Positions 9,535 through 18,716 of a DNA stretch of 64,000 bases are shown in pieces (position 1 is the first letter of the stretch; every line of letters starts with the position of its first letter). This DNA is from Baaleninema simplex PCC 7105 (lineage in GTDB: Bacteria > Cyanobacteriota > Cyanobacteriia > Cyanobacteriales > Geitlerinemataceae), in NCBI RefSeq assembly GCF_000332355.1, contig NZ_KB235958.1, forward strand, positions 1,061,276 to 1,125,275, in the 5' to 3' direction. Position numbers and translations under genes: made by a program. The notes beneath the pieces were generated by a model, which searched no databases, was not told where the DNA came from, and worked only from the letters and a program-made list of their open reading frames with translations.

Positions 9535-12500
9535 TCAAGGCTGGATTCGGAAACTAGCCACTTGCCAGGGTTCGAGGTTTTCACTTCCCTCGATATCCCG
9601 TTCTAAACCATCGACGCGAGAGGCGATCGCACCGCCCAAAACACTGTCGAATTCGACTTTAGCGGCGTTTCCAATACTGTCGTATCCTCGCAGAATCCAG
9701 CCGCGAGAGGCGTCTTCGGCTTGTTTGAACGCTGTGACGATGAAGTGTTTGGGCTTGACGGTCAACCAAGACATCGACGGGGGAAGATGTCCGCTGGAGG
9801 TTTGGGAATTTCCGAGACGGACGAAAACGGGTTGGTTGAAACGATATCCCCATCGGACGGTTTCGGCGTCTCGCCAATCGCCGGAATGGGGATAGATGGC
9901 GTAGGAAAATCGATGTTCGCCGAAGTCGGCGTCGGGGTCTGGCCAAGTGGAACCCCGTAACAGGGTCAGTCGCAATTGGTTCGGTTTGGCATCGTAGCCG
10001 TGTTTGCAATTGTTGAGGAGACTGACGCCAAATCGATCTCCCGATAGGTCTGCCCATTGCAAGGCGGGAACTTCCCATTTGGCTTTTTCGGCCTCGGTTT
10101 GGGGTCGCGTCGGACGTGCGATCGCCCCGAAGGGTGTTTCGGTGGTAAAACTTTCGGCGTTGAGATTCAAGCCAAAGGCGGTTTTGACGAGGACGTGGGG
10201 TTCTCGCCAATCGACGCGAGTTTCGATTTTGAGGATGGGGGAGTCGATGTCGAGGATGTAGTCGCGGATAAAGCGGGAGTTGCGAAATCGCTGGACGACA
10301 CGCACTCGCTGACGGATTTCGCTGTATTCTAGACAGGTTATCGATTCTAAGGTAGCGGCTTCGAGAGGCTTTTCTTCATAGTTGGGGTCGATATTCCACG
10401 CATCCCAATATTGTCCTTTATCTTCAAAGAATTGTAAGCGATCGCCTCCGGAACTGTTCAGGATTTCCTGTTGGGTTTCAATATGAAAAATTGAAGCTAA
10501 ATTACCGGTGATTTCGTCAATTTTTACGCGAATTTGTGTGTTTTGAAGTTTTGTGACATAATTGGGTATGTCATAATTCCGCGCCGGAAGTGACGATGGC
10601 TCGATCCAGAGGGTAGTAATTCCCATTTCCGGCAATTTGGGGATATAAACCTGCAATGTGTCGCGAAACGGTATACTTTGCAGCGGCTTTCCGTCGATAT
10701 CGCAAGCTCTCCAGGTTTTACTGGGGTCGGGAACCTGTATAACTACCACTTCAGAGCGATCGCCTCCCGCGACGTTGACACAATATATCGGGACAGCCTC
10801 AGAATGCTGTGGTGGTGGGAGTTTCAGCAGTTGGGTAAGGAAGTTTAGAGAGGTTTCTACCACCTCGGCGACGGTGCGATCGATCTCTTGCGTGGCGCGA
10901 TCGGCGTCTCGGAAAACTTCGGGAATGGCAGAACCGGGGAGAATGTCGTGAAACTGATCGAAGAGCAGGAGTTTCCAAGCGCGATCGAGTTGGGCTTTGG
11001 GATAGGGGACTTTCGCCAATCTCGACGCGACGGAGGCTAACACCTCCGCCTGGTACAAACCGCGTTCGCCGCGACGGTTGGCGAGTTTGCGATCGCCGTG
11101 GGAGGTGTAACAGCCGCGATGGTATTCGAGATAGAGTTCGTCTCGCCAAACGGGGGGTTGAGGGGAGGCGGCGGTGAGGCGATCGAGGAAATCGGTGGCT
11201 TTGGAAAACTGGAGTTGGGGAAATTGGGGCGATCGCTGCCAGCGTCTGGCTACTTCTAGCATATCGCGAGTCGGACCGCCGCCGTGGTCGCCCACTCCCG
11301 GCAACCAGAGGGCTTCGGACAATCCCGTTTTCTCCTGCCAAGTTTGGGCGTAGCGGGCGATTTGCTGGGAGTCGATATCCTGTCCGATGGGAGAACTCAT
11401 CCAACTGAGGATTTCCGACCCGTCGGGAGACTGCCAGCGAAACCACTCGTAGGGGAATTCGGTGGTATCGTTCCAGCGCAATTTCTGAGTGACAAAATAG
11501 TCGATTCCCCCAGCTTTGAGGAGTTGGGGAAGCTGCCAGCAAAAGCCGAAGCTGTCGGGAAGCCACGCCACGCGAGAAATTTCGCCGAATTTCTCTCGGG
11601 TGTACTGCTGTCCGTAGAGAATTTGACGGACGATGGATTCGCCACTGACGAGATTGAATTCCGGTTCGACCCACAATCCGGCTGCAATTTCCCAAACTCC
11701 CGATTTAACGCGGTTTTGAATTTCGGCGAACACGTCGGGGCGGTGGGTTTCGATCCAGTCGTACAATGCTGGAGAGGAATGGCAAAAAATCAGTTCTGAA
11801 AACTCTTGTTGAAGAGACAAGACGGACTCGAAGGTTCGTTGTGCGGCGTCCCAGGTTTCCGATACCGGCCACAACCAAGCCATGTCTAAGTGAGCGTGTC
11901 CGAGGAGAGACACTGTAAGAGAAGATTTGGGAAATTCAGTTTCGAGGATTTGGCGAAGTTGGGAGAGGGAACGATGGAAGCGATCGCGATCGCTCGGTAA
12001 CGCCTCCCAGTCGATGACATCTATATATATAGAGAAATCTCGAACCTCTCGATGGAGAATTTCGCAAACAGCCAGTTCGTCGGCGATAAATCCGGGGTCG
12101 ATTTCCTCGGATTCGTATATTAAATCAGAGGTAACTAACGCGCCGTCGTCGTGACCGGGACTGATGAGGCGAATTGCCAGATTTAAACAGTCGCCAGGTC
12201 GAACGGATTCCCTCAGCAACAGCCGTCCGAAACAGTCGAACAAATCTCCTTCTCGAATTAAAGTTCCGTTGACAAAAATTTTGGCGTCTTCCGCCCACCA
12301 GCGCAGAGACAACCGCAACGCCAACCCCGTCACATCGTAATCGTTTAAAAACTCCGGAACGACGAGGGTTTGACTCAGCCACAAAACTCGTTTTCCCCGA
12401 TTCCAAGAAATATGTCGCCGGGAATTCAAGGTGACGGGTTGCCAATTTTGCCAAGTTTCCGGACGTAGTGCCAGTTCTTCTGTAAGATCGGCGTCGCAAA

Positions 12501-12573
12501 ATCGCCAATTCTCTAAAATATCGAGGCGACAAAGCTGTTTTAATTTCGCGATCGTCTGTGCGAGTCTTTCCAC
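9535..12573 (-). CDS. GH38 alpha-mannosidase
   Basis: A 1012-residue glycoside hydrolase family 38 enzyme, the usual length for bacterial class II alpha-mannosidases. A non-catalytic N-terminal beta domain (residues about 1-200) precedes the catalytic domain. That domain contains the zinc-binding segment LLGHAHLDMAWLWPVSE (about residue 229) and the nucleophile Asp of WLPDSFGFCWQLPQLL (about residue 338). PGVGDHGGGPTRDML follows, then the C-terminal beta-sandwich domains. It removes alpha-linked mannose from glycans. No signal peptide is seen, so it is probably cytoplasmic. The GTG start at 12573 has GGGGAAG upstream. The gene is alone on this strand between two unrelated genes. Confidence 0.93.
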   Translation of the reverse strand: MERLAQTIAKLKQLCRLDILENWRFCDADLTEELALRPETWQNWQPVTLNSRRHISWNRGKRVLWLSQTLVVPEFLNDYDVTGLALRLSLRWWAEDAKIFVNGTLIREGDLFDCFGRLLLRESVRPGDCLNLAIRLISPGHDDGALVTSDLIYESEEIDPGFIADELAVCEILHREVRDFSIYIDVIDWEALPSDRDRFHRSLSQLRQILETEFPKSSLTVSLLGHAHLDMAWLWPVSETWDAAQRTFESVLSLQQEFSELIFCHSSPALYDWIETHRPDVFAEIQNRVKSGVWEIAAGLWVEPEFNLVSGESIVRQILYGQQYTREKFGEISRVAWLPDSFGFCWQLPQLLKAGGIDYFVTQKLRWNDTTEFPYEWFRWQSPDGSEILSWMSSPIGQDIDSQQIARYAQTWQEKTGLSEALWLPGVGDHGGGPTRDMLEVARRWQRSPQFPQLQFSKATDFLDRLTAASPQPPVWRDELYLEYHRGCYTSHGDRKLANRRGERGLYQAEVLASVASRLAKVPYPKAQLDRAWKLLLFDQFHDILPGSAIPEVFRDADRATQEIDRTVAEVVETSLNFLTQLLKLPPPQHSEAVPIYCVNVAGGDRSEVVVIQVPDPSKTWRACDIDGKPLQSIPFRDTLQVYIPKLPEMGITTLWIEPSSLPARNYDIPNYVTKLQNTQIRVKIDEITGNLASIFHIETQQEILNSSGGDRLQFFEDKGQYWDAWNIDPNYEEKPLEAATLESITCLEYSEIRQRVRVVQRFRNSRFIRDYILDIDSPILKIETRVDWREPHVLVKTAFGLNLNAESFTTETPFGAIARPTRPQTEAEKAKWEVPALQWADLSGDRFGVSLLNNCKHGYDAKPNQLRLTLLRGSTWPDPDADFGEHRFSYAIYPHSGDWRDAETVRWGYRFNQPVFVRLGNSQTSSGHLPPSMSWLTVKPKHFIVTAFKQAEDASRGWILRGYDSIGNAAKVEFDSVLGGAIASRVDGLERDIEGSENLEPWQVASFRIQP

Positions 12574-12679
12574 TGACTTCCCCTGTGAAATCTAGGAAGC
12601 ATTGTATCGCGAGAACTCGAGTCGAAGACGCAGATTCCGGTAAAATAAAGGGATAACCGAACTACGGGGAGTCGGAATC

Positions 12680-14506
12680 GTGTCTGCTTACACCGGTCCT
12701 TACCAAAGTCGCCTGTTCAACTTTATCGCCGATCGCTCCTTGCGTTTTGGCGACACCGCAGCCAAAGCCTTTCGTCACGCCAAACTCGCCGTACAAAACG
12801 CCGCGCAAACCTTGCTGTATCCGGTGTACGCGATTTTTCAAACCATAAGACACAGCGATCGCCAAGTGGCATCGGGGTCTACAGCCGAGGCGGAAGCGTT
12901 GCCACAATCCGACACCCCGATTCGCAACGTTTTAGAAACTCTCGATCGCTTAGAAGTTCGCGAAACGCCCGTTTGCGGAATTGCCAGTTCTCGCGAAGAC
13001 CGAAAAATGGTTCTCGTCGTCACAGAAAATCACGTTCTCGAACCTCTCTCCCCGGAAAAACAACAACAACTCGAAGATCGTGTTTTAGCAGAACTGTCTC
13101 GAATTCCGCAGTTGTCGCCGTCGCTGTCTTCGCCACCCGTCAAATCAAAATCTAGAAACAACTTCGATCGCCTGATGGCGTGGGTTCGAGGGAGTGCGAT
13201 CGCCCGTCGTCTCAACTGGTTTAACGAAGCTGCACTTCCGGCGACAACCGTAAATTCAGAATTTACAAACTCCGACACCCGAGCGATCGTTTCATCTCAG
13301 GCAGTGTACGAGATCGATCGTCGTCTCGCCACCTTAGAAAGCGAGTATTTCCTCCCCATCGCCGAATCTCCCGAACCACCGTTGGAGAAGTTGCGTCATA
13401 TCCTCAAAGCGGCGATCGATTACTTTTTCGGCGGCGATCGATTCCGACACGACGAATTTTGGCTTGAAAAATCCCTAGAATCGCCATCGGGAAATCGAGG
13501 GTTTCTCAATTCCCACATCTCGGAGTTTCGAGACAGCGATCCGTGGCTGGTGAGTTCTCCCGACGTTGCATCTTTACCCGGAACGGGTGCGATCGCATCT
13601 CAAACTTCCCCAATTCCCACATCTAACTCGACAGTTTACGATTCCGCCGTTAACGAGTCTACCGTTTACGAACGAGTGCGTGCTCTCATCGAAGCAGCGA
13701 TCGCCTACTTCTTCAATTTCGACGATCCTTTAAACGTTCCCAGCCAACCACCGCGAAAATCCTTCGCCACCGCCACAACTTCCCCAGTTTCAGATCCGTG
13801 GAATTTTGAAATTCAGGGGTTTGAACCATCGATTTGTGAATCTCTCAATTCCGATTTTTCCCAATTTGAAACGGCTTCCGCTTCCCCGACAGCGTTACCA
13901 GAAGGGAAGCCTTCAAATCCGTTCCGTCAAATTTCAGAAACAATCGATCGTTGGATTTCGACGGGTTCTCTGACAAAACCCTCGTTCCCGAATCGCGAAA
14001 CGACGATTTCGACGACGGAAACAGCAGAATTGACGCCGAAATCCGTAGCATCGCCTCAATCTCCTTCTCGTCAATCTCAAGTTTCCCCATCGAACGGTGC
14101 GAAATCGAGAAGTCTCCCAACGCAACCGTCGAAATTTAAAACTCCCCAATTGAAAGATTCAAACACTCAAACCTCGAACTTTCACAATTCCAAAATTCAA
14201 ACCTCCATATCGAGAAATCTCCAAACTCGCCAATCGCATCAAGTTCGGCGTCAAACGGAAACGGGAGCGATCGAATCTCCGCAAACCGCAGTGTCTCGAG
14301 TTCGAGACACTGCAAATTCTTCCAAAGCTAAGGCTTCCAACGCACCAGAATTCCATCCCGACTGGCTCGAGGCGCAAGTGGAGGATTCCGGTTATGTGAA
14401 ACACCCGTTAGAAGTGGTGTTAGGATGGCTCGATCGAGTGATGTTGAAAATTGAATTGTGGATTGGGAAACTCTGGAATTGGCTGTTCGATCGATCGTTG
14501 AGATAA
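12680..14506 (+). CDS. Conserved cyanobacterial protein of unknown function
   Basis: A 608-residue protein starting at a GTG. No domain is recognised. The N-terminus (YTGPYQSRLFNFIADRSLRF) and a C-terminal amphipathic segment with several Trp (LKIELWIGKLWNWLFDR) look folded. In between lie long Ser/Thr/Pro/Gln-rich disordered stretches. A short motif recurs: HILKAAIDYFFGG (about residue 240), ALIEAAIAYFFNF (about residue 336) and a weaker version near the C-terminus (PLEVVLGWLDR). These may be repeated membrane-binding or protein-docking helices. Frequent GCGATCGC sites indicate a long-resident gene. Confidence 0.7.
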   Translation: MSAYTGPYQSRLFNFIADRSLRFGDTAAKAFRHAKLAVQNAAQTLLYPVYAIFQTIRHSDRQVASGSTAEAEALPQSDTPIRNVLETLDRLEVRETPVCGIASSREDRKMVLVVTENHVLEPLSPEKQQQLEDRVLAELSRIPQLSPSLSSPPVKSKSRNNFDRLMAWVRGSAIARRLNWFNEAALPATTVNSEFTNSDTRAIVSSQAVYEIDRRLATLESEYFLPIAESPEPPLEKLRHILKAAIDYFFGGDRFRHDEFWLEKSLESPSGNRGFLNSHISEFRDSDPWLVSSPDVASLPGTGAIASQTSPIPTSNSTVYDSAVNESTVYERVRALIEAAIAYFFNFDDPLNVPSQPPRKSFATATTSPVSDPWNFEIQGFEPSICESLNSDFSQFETASASPTALPEGKPSNPFRQISETIDRWISTGSLTKPSFPNRETTISTTETAELTPKSVASPQSPSRQSQVSPSNGAKSRSLPTQPSKFKTPQLKDSNTQTSNFHNSKIQTSISRNLQTRQSHQVRRQTETGAIESPQTAVSRVRDTANSSKAKASNAPEFHPDWLEAQVEDSGYVKHPLEVVLGWLDRVMLKIELWIGKLWNWLFDRSLR

Positions 14507-14685
14507 GTTAGGTTAGAAAGTTTTAAACCTCTAAAATCCAAGAAGCAGCCGAAAATTACTGTTTGCGATCGGCTGTTTTATTTTTTATGGCTAAAATTTC
14601 TAACTAGATCGATCGTTTTACGATATTTAATAACTAATATTTGGATTTTATAGTAAGATAGGCTAAACGAGATCGGACAGGTGTG

Positions 14686-14784
14686 ATGGGATACCAGCGA
14701 ATTCACAGACCCAGTCAAAACTCCTCTCAACCGCAACCGCGTACCTAGGCGAAGTCTTTAGAGAAGAAGCAAGATCCCCCGAAG
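14686..14784 (+). other. In-frame leader of the GH19-like gene, ended by an amber codon
   Basis: An ATG at 14686, with AGG just upstream, opens a 20-codon reading frame (MGYQRIHRPSQNSSQPQPRT) that stops at TAG 14746-14748. The same frame continues without another stop through AKSLEKKQDPPK into the downstream GH19-like ORF. The composition (Gln, Ser, Pro and Arg-rich) runs on smoothly across the stop, which suggests one original protein with a nonsense change, a suppressed stop, or a sequencing error. Confidence 0.55.
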
Positions 14785-15852
14785 TTGCGAGATCCATTTA
14801 ATCCTTCAGAAGATTCCGATCCTAACAACTCAGATCGCTACGAGCTTCCCACGAGTGGGTTTAGCATTGTGGACTCACCCATGCCAATACATCCTCCAAA
14901 TCTCGATCGGGAGTCATCGGTGAGTTCGGAGGAAGAAGAGGAGAAGACGACGGAAGAGGAAAACAACATCAGCGATCTGGGAGTTAAAAGCGCACTTCCG
15001 AACAGTTCCCCGACACAGCAAAGTGATGAAGATACATCTCTAGTAGCACAAATCTATGATGAAAGCAGGGCTGAGGATAGAGATTTCTTGCGCCCACTGG
15101 TAGTAGAACTCGCTAACAACGTATACACAATTCCTCCCGAAAAGCTCAATGACGGTGAAAAGCAAATCGTTGAAGAGGCTGCAAGGGATGCCATTCCAAG
15201 GCTTTTGAAGTTTTCTGTGCTTACTGGAATAACTCAACTCGAACCAATTGCTTACATCATTGCGACAGCCGAACATGAATCTTATTTTGGTGCCACCTTA
15301 TACGGTCATAACTATATGTATGAATATTCAGGTGAACGACCGGGGAGTCAGCAAGAGCAAGACTATTTTAACAATGCATATGGAGGAAGAAATGGGAACG
15401 ATCGAGTAAATGACGGCTACAAATATAGAGGTCGAGGTTTTGTCCAAATTACGGGAGAAGCGAATTACGATAAAATGCAGGAAGTTTACAATAGGGCAAT
15501 TAGTAATCCAACCGCTCTCGAACGCCAAGCTAATATCGATCTTAGCCCCATCGACTTAGTTAACAACCCAGATATCGCAGCAGACGATCGTGATGTTGCC
15601 GCTCGAATAGCAGTTTTAGGTATGCAACAGGGTATATTTAGACCGCCGAATAACAACTTGCCATTCTTTTTTCGAGTAAATGCCCCACGTAATGAGCGTG
15701 CGCGCCGCCAGCGGTTTGAAAATGCACGTCAAATTGTCAACCCTGACGATCGAGCTGGATACATTGCAGGAAGGGCAGAAGCATATTATCAGACGTTAAC
15801 TAGATTCTTTGAGAGTGGTTATTTGCCCAGCAGTATTGTTGAATTTTCATAA
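14785..15852 (+). CDS. GH19-like chitinase/lysozyme-type hydrolase
   Basis: A 355-residue ORF with an acidic, disordered N-terminus (residues 1-95, with runs of Glu) followed by a GH19-type catalytic domain. Seen motifs: ATAEHESYFGATLYGHNYMY (the Glu of AEHES is a candidate acid), then YGGRNGNDRVNDGYKYRGRG and FVQITGEANYDKM, the hallmark of GH19 and phage-type endolysins. It would cleave chitin or peptidoglycan. The TTG start at 14785 is merely the first codon available after an in-frame amber. No Shine-Dalgarno precedes it, and ATG 14881 is another option. No signal peptide is seen, so export by a dedicated system, or release by lysis, is more likely than Sec secretion. It borders a mobile-element zone. 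Confidence 0.75.
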   Translation: MRDPFNPSEDSDPNNSDRYELPTSGFSIVDSPMPIHPPNLDRESSVSSEEEEEKTTEEENNISDLGVKSALPNSSPTQQSDEDTSLVAQIYDESRAEDRDFLRPLVVELANNVYTIPPEKLNDGEKQIVEEAARDAIPRLLKFSVLTGITQLEPIAYIIATAEHESYFGATLYGHNYMYEYSGERPGSQQEQDYFNNAYGGRNGNDRVNDGYKYRGRGFVQITGEANYDKMQEVYNRAISNPTALERQANIDLSPIDLVNNPDIAADDRDVAARIAVLGMQQGIFRPPNNNLPFFFRVNAPRNERARRQRFENARQIVNPDDRAGYIAGRAEAYYQTLTRFFESGYLPSSIVEFS

Positions 15853-16209
15853 AAATAAGACGAGAGCAAGCCTAAATCTGGTGTAAAATACCAATATACA
15901 TAATACAGGCTCTGGCTCCTGTGATGCTATCCACAAATTCAACGGGATGGCTCTATTTCTCTTTCTTCTATTGCTGTTGGAACTAGAACTTCGAGCGCAA
16001 TCGTTGAATTTTGATTGAGGATAGAGTTTGAAACATCCCTTGAAATCCAGCTTTTCAGAAAGTTCAGAGCCTGCTCAAACAGGGCTTGATTGTGATTTCA
16101 AGAATCATTCATTTCAAAAAAATTAGAATATGAAGATTTTAAAAATTGCGGCTTTGCATGGATTAGATTTTTGGGTTTAGCCTTATTGCTAATATTCGTA
16201 AAATTTATA
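15853..16209. other. AT-rich intergenic region before IS630
   Basis: No gene, tRNA or clear hairpin is recognised here. Base composition drops to strongly AT-rich towards 16200, unlike the housekeeping blocks. Confidence 0.4.
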
Positions 16210-16784
16210 TAGCAATCCTAAGTCATTCATGGAAAGCATTGTGCTCTAATAGAGTAGATTGAACTTAAACTCGAGAAACCTCAATGACCATTATCAATGA
16301 ATTGAATGATTTTATTTCCCAAACCAAAGAAGCAAGAGAAGTGAAGAGAGCTTTGGCTGCCAAAATGATTTTATCTGGGAAGTCTTATCACGAAATCATG
16401 GAAATTCTACAAGTCTCTTCCAGTTTTATTAGCTACTGGAAAAACCAGGCACTTTTTCAGGAAGTTGAGAGTTTAAAACTTCAGTACAAAGGAAGTCAAG
16501 GCTATTTAAATTCTACCCAAAAAACCAAAGTAATTGAATGGATACAGGGGCGAGATTATCTAAGAGTCTCTGATTTAAAGCGTCATTTATATCAAGAATA
16601 TAATGTCGTGTATGCCTCAGACCAAAGCTATTATGATTTATTAAAAAGCGCTAAAATGAGCTGGAAGAAGGCTCAAAAAAAGAATCCTAAAAAAGATGAA
16701 GAGCTGGTCAAGCAAAAAAAAGAAGAAATTGAGAAAAAATTAAAATCCTGGGAGGAAGACATAAAAGCTGGAAAGCTGGCTGTG

Positions 16785-17958
16785 GGGAGCATCTAGTTAA
16801 GGCAATGAGTAGAAATACGCATTGACAGAGGTTCGAGAATAGAGAGGAAAGCATTCCCCAGTCGTCAATGACCCCAGAAGAACGTCAAAAACTCAAACAA
16901 GCTGCCGAGACGATCGCCGATATCCTGTACCAAAATACCCCTAAAGAGAAAGTCCAAGACTTCGAGAGCATCGAGCTGAGCCTGCGCGACCACTGGCTCG
17001 AAACCCTTGGCCCGGAACTGGCCCTATTTTTTTGCCCAAAGCAGCCAGACTCGTAGCGGACGAGAACGAAAAATTAGGAGCTGTATTGGAGAAGTCTCCC
17101 TAACCAGTAATCAAGCCAAACGCTTAAAGGTTAAGCCCCGCACACGAGTGAGTCCTCATCTAGAACGTTGTTCGTTGCTCCTTTGTGCCAACGAATCCTT
17201 CGCTAACGCTGAAGTCGATATCGAAGTCCTGACTGGGGTCAAGGTTTCTCACGGCACTCAGCATCGCCAAGCCCGCCAAAACGCACTGTCATTGAGCCAA
17301 AGCCAAGACTCGGTGAGGGAAATGAGTGTTGATGGTGGCAAGGTGCGACTACGCACCCCTAAAGGACAAGAAAGTCTCTGGCGCGACTACAAAGCCATTG
17401 CTCTACACGGACAGGTTTGTGCCGCCGTCTTTCAAGACAACGCTCAATTGGCCGACTGGGTACGCCAACAGCCAAGGGCTGAGTCGGTGAGTGTCGTGGC
17501 CGACGGTCATCCCGGTGTCTGGAATTTGGCTCGTGATTGCCTCAAGGAATCCCAACGCCAGGAAATCCTCGACTGGTATCACTTGATAGAAAATCTGCAT
17601 CGGGTTGGGGGTTCAAGCCAACGTTTAGAAGCGGTACGAGAGCATTTGTGGCAGGGTGAGGTCGAAGCCGCGGGGGCCGAGTTCGGCCAGTGGCGTACTC
17701 CAGAAGTGGTCAACTTCCTCAACTATATAGAGCGCCATTCTCATCGCTTACCGAATTATGCCCAACGCCAGGAAAACGGCCAGGTCATTGGTTCGGGGGA
17801 AGTTGAATCGACTATTAAACGCATTGGTTTGAGAATGAAGATTTCCGGAGCGCAGTGGAATCGAGAGAATGTCAATCCCATGTTGCGTTTACGCTGTGCT
17901 TATCTCAATCGCGAGTTGGCTTAAGTATTTTTACTCATTACTTAAAATAGATGCTCCC
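16785..17958 (+). mobile_element. ISKra4-family insertion sequence with 8-bp target duplication
   Basis: The element is 1174 bp. Its inverted ends both begin GGGAGCATCTA and continue with partial matches (GTTAAGGCAATGAGTAGAAA on the left, TTTTAAGTAATGAGTAAAAA on the right). It is flanked by a perfect 8-bp direct repeat, TGGCTGTG, at 16777-16784 and 17959-17966. The intact duplication means the insertion is recent and has not been rearranged since. Confidence 0.93.
16868..17924 (+). CDS. ISKra4-family transposase, in two overlapping frames
   Basis: The first frame (16868-17056) encodes MTPEERQKLKQAAETIADIL to LALFFCPKQ. The second (17007-17924) carries the rest, including the catalytic region (SVDGGKVRLRTP, VVADGHPGVWNLARDCL, DWYHLIENLHR) and the C-terminal GSGEVESTIKRIGLRMK. 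The frames meet at a run of seven T (17027-17033); losing one T would give a continuous protein reading LALFFAQSSQTR. This may be programmed slippage, or a disabling indel in a homopolymer. Confidence 0.85.
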
Positions 17959-18641
17959 TGGCTGTGTTTATGATTGACGAATGCCATCTTCTTTGGGAAG
18001 ACCTCTTAAGTTATGTGTGGGGTAAAACAAAAATAAGAGTCGAAATTCCCATTAAAAATGAAAAAAGTCGTCAAACTTATTCTGGAGCATTAGATTATCA
18101 AACTCATGAATTTATTGTTCGAGAATATCCTCAAGCTAATACCGAGAATACCATTGATTTTGTTGAGTATTTACAAGAACAAAGACCCGAACAGAGATTG
18201 GCTATATTTTGGGATGGCGCCAAGTATCATGACTCTAAAGAATTTCGTGAATTCTTAAAGGGATTAAATGGTGAATTAGATGAAGATGAATGGTTGATTA
18301 TCTGCACGAAATTTGCTCCAAATGCTCCCGAGCAAAACCCAGTTGAAGATATTTGGCTACAGACGAAGAACTTTCTTAGACAGTTTTATCATCTCTGTGA
18401 TTCATTTAAAATTGTCAGAGAGTTATTTAAGTTTTTTGCTGATGGTCAAATCTTTGATTTCCCCAAACTTCATCACTATGGAGTTTTGCCACAAGTCACT
18501 TAGGGTTGCTATATAAGCCAATTTAAAAAGATATTTGTTTTTTTAACATCGATTTTATTTGAAAGATGACATCATTATATTGTAAGCAATAATCATTTGA
18601 AAAAAAATTTAAAATTTTTCAAAAAAAAATAAACTCATTTT

Positions 18642-18671
18642 AGACAATATTTAAAATTTTAAATATTGTCT
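18642..18671. promoter_or_regulatory. Perfect 30-bp palindrome upstream of the first LRR gene
   Basis: The arms AGACAATATTTAAAA and TTTTAAATATTGTCT form a perfect palindrome with no loop, 45 bases before the start codon of the LRR gene. It could be an operator for a dimeric regulator, or an AT-rich terminator hairpin for the IS region. The sequence does not decide between these. Confidence 0.6.
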
Positions 18672-18716
18672 GATTAATATTATAGAAGCTCTTACTTAAA
18701 AAAGAGAAAAACAAAA

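Larger units (their letters stand above)
16284..18503 (+). pseudogene. IS630-family transposase split by an ISKra4-family insertion
   Basis: The N-terminal half (16284-16784) carries helix-turn-helix segments (SYHEIMEILQVSSSFISYW). The C-terminal half (17967-18503) carries the DDE core: the first Asp in FMIDECHL, the second in IFWDGAKYHDS, and the Glu in APEQNPVEDIW. Joining 16284-16784 to 17967-18503 gives 346 codons in one frame, with LAV joined to FMIDE. This proves the split is due to the inserted element. As it stands the gene cannot make an active transposase. Confidence 0.92.
16210..18511 (+). mobile_element. IS630-family element interrupted by an ISKra4-family element
   Basis: Terminal inverted repeats start next to TA dinucleotides. 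The left end reads TA GCAATCCTAAGTCATTC, and the reverse complement of the right end reads TA GCAACCCTAAGTGACTTG. TA duplication is the IS630 habit. Removing the inner element and one copy of its target repeat leaves an element of about 1.1 kb with one transposase gene. Related ends flank MITEs at 23.0-23.6 kb. Confidence 0.88.
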
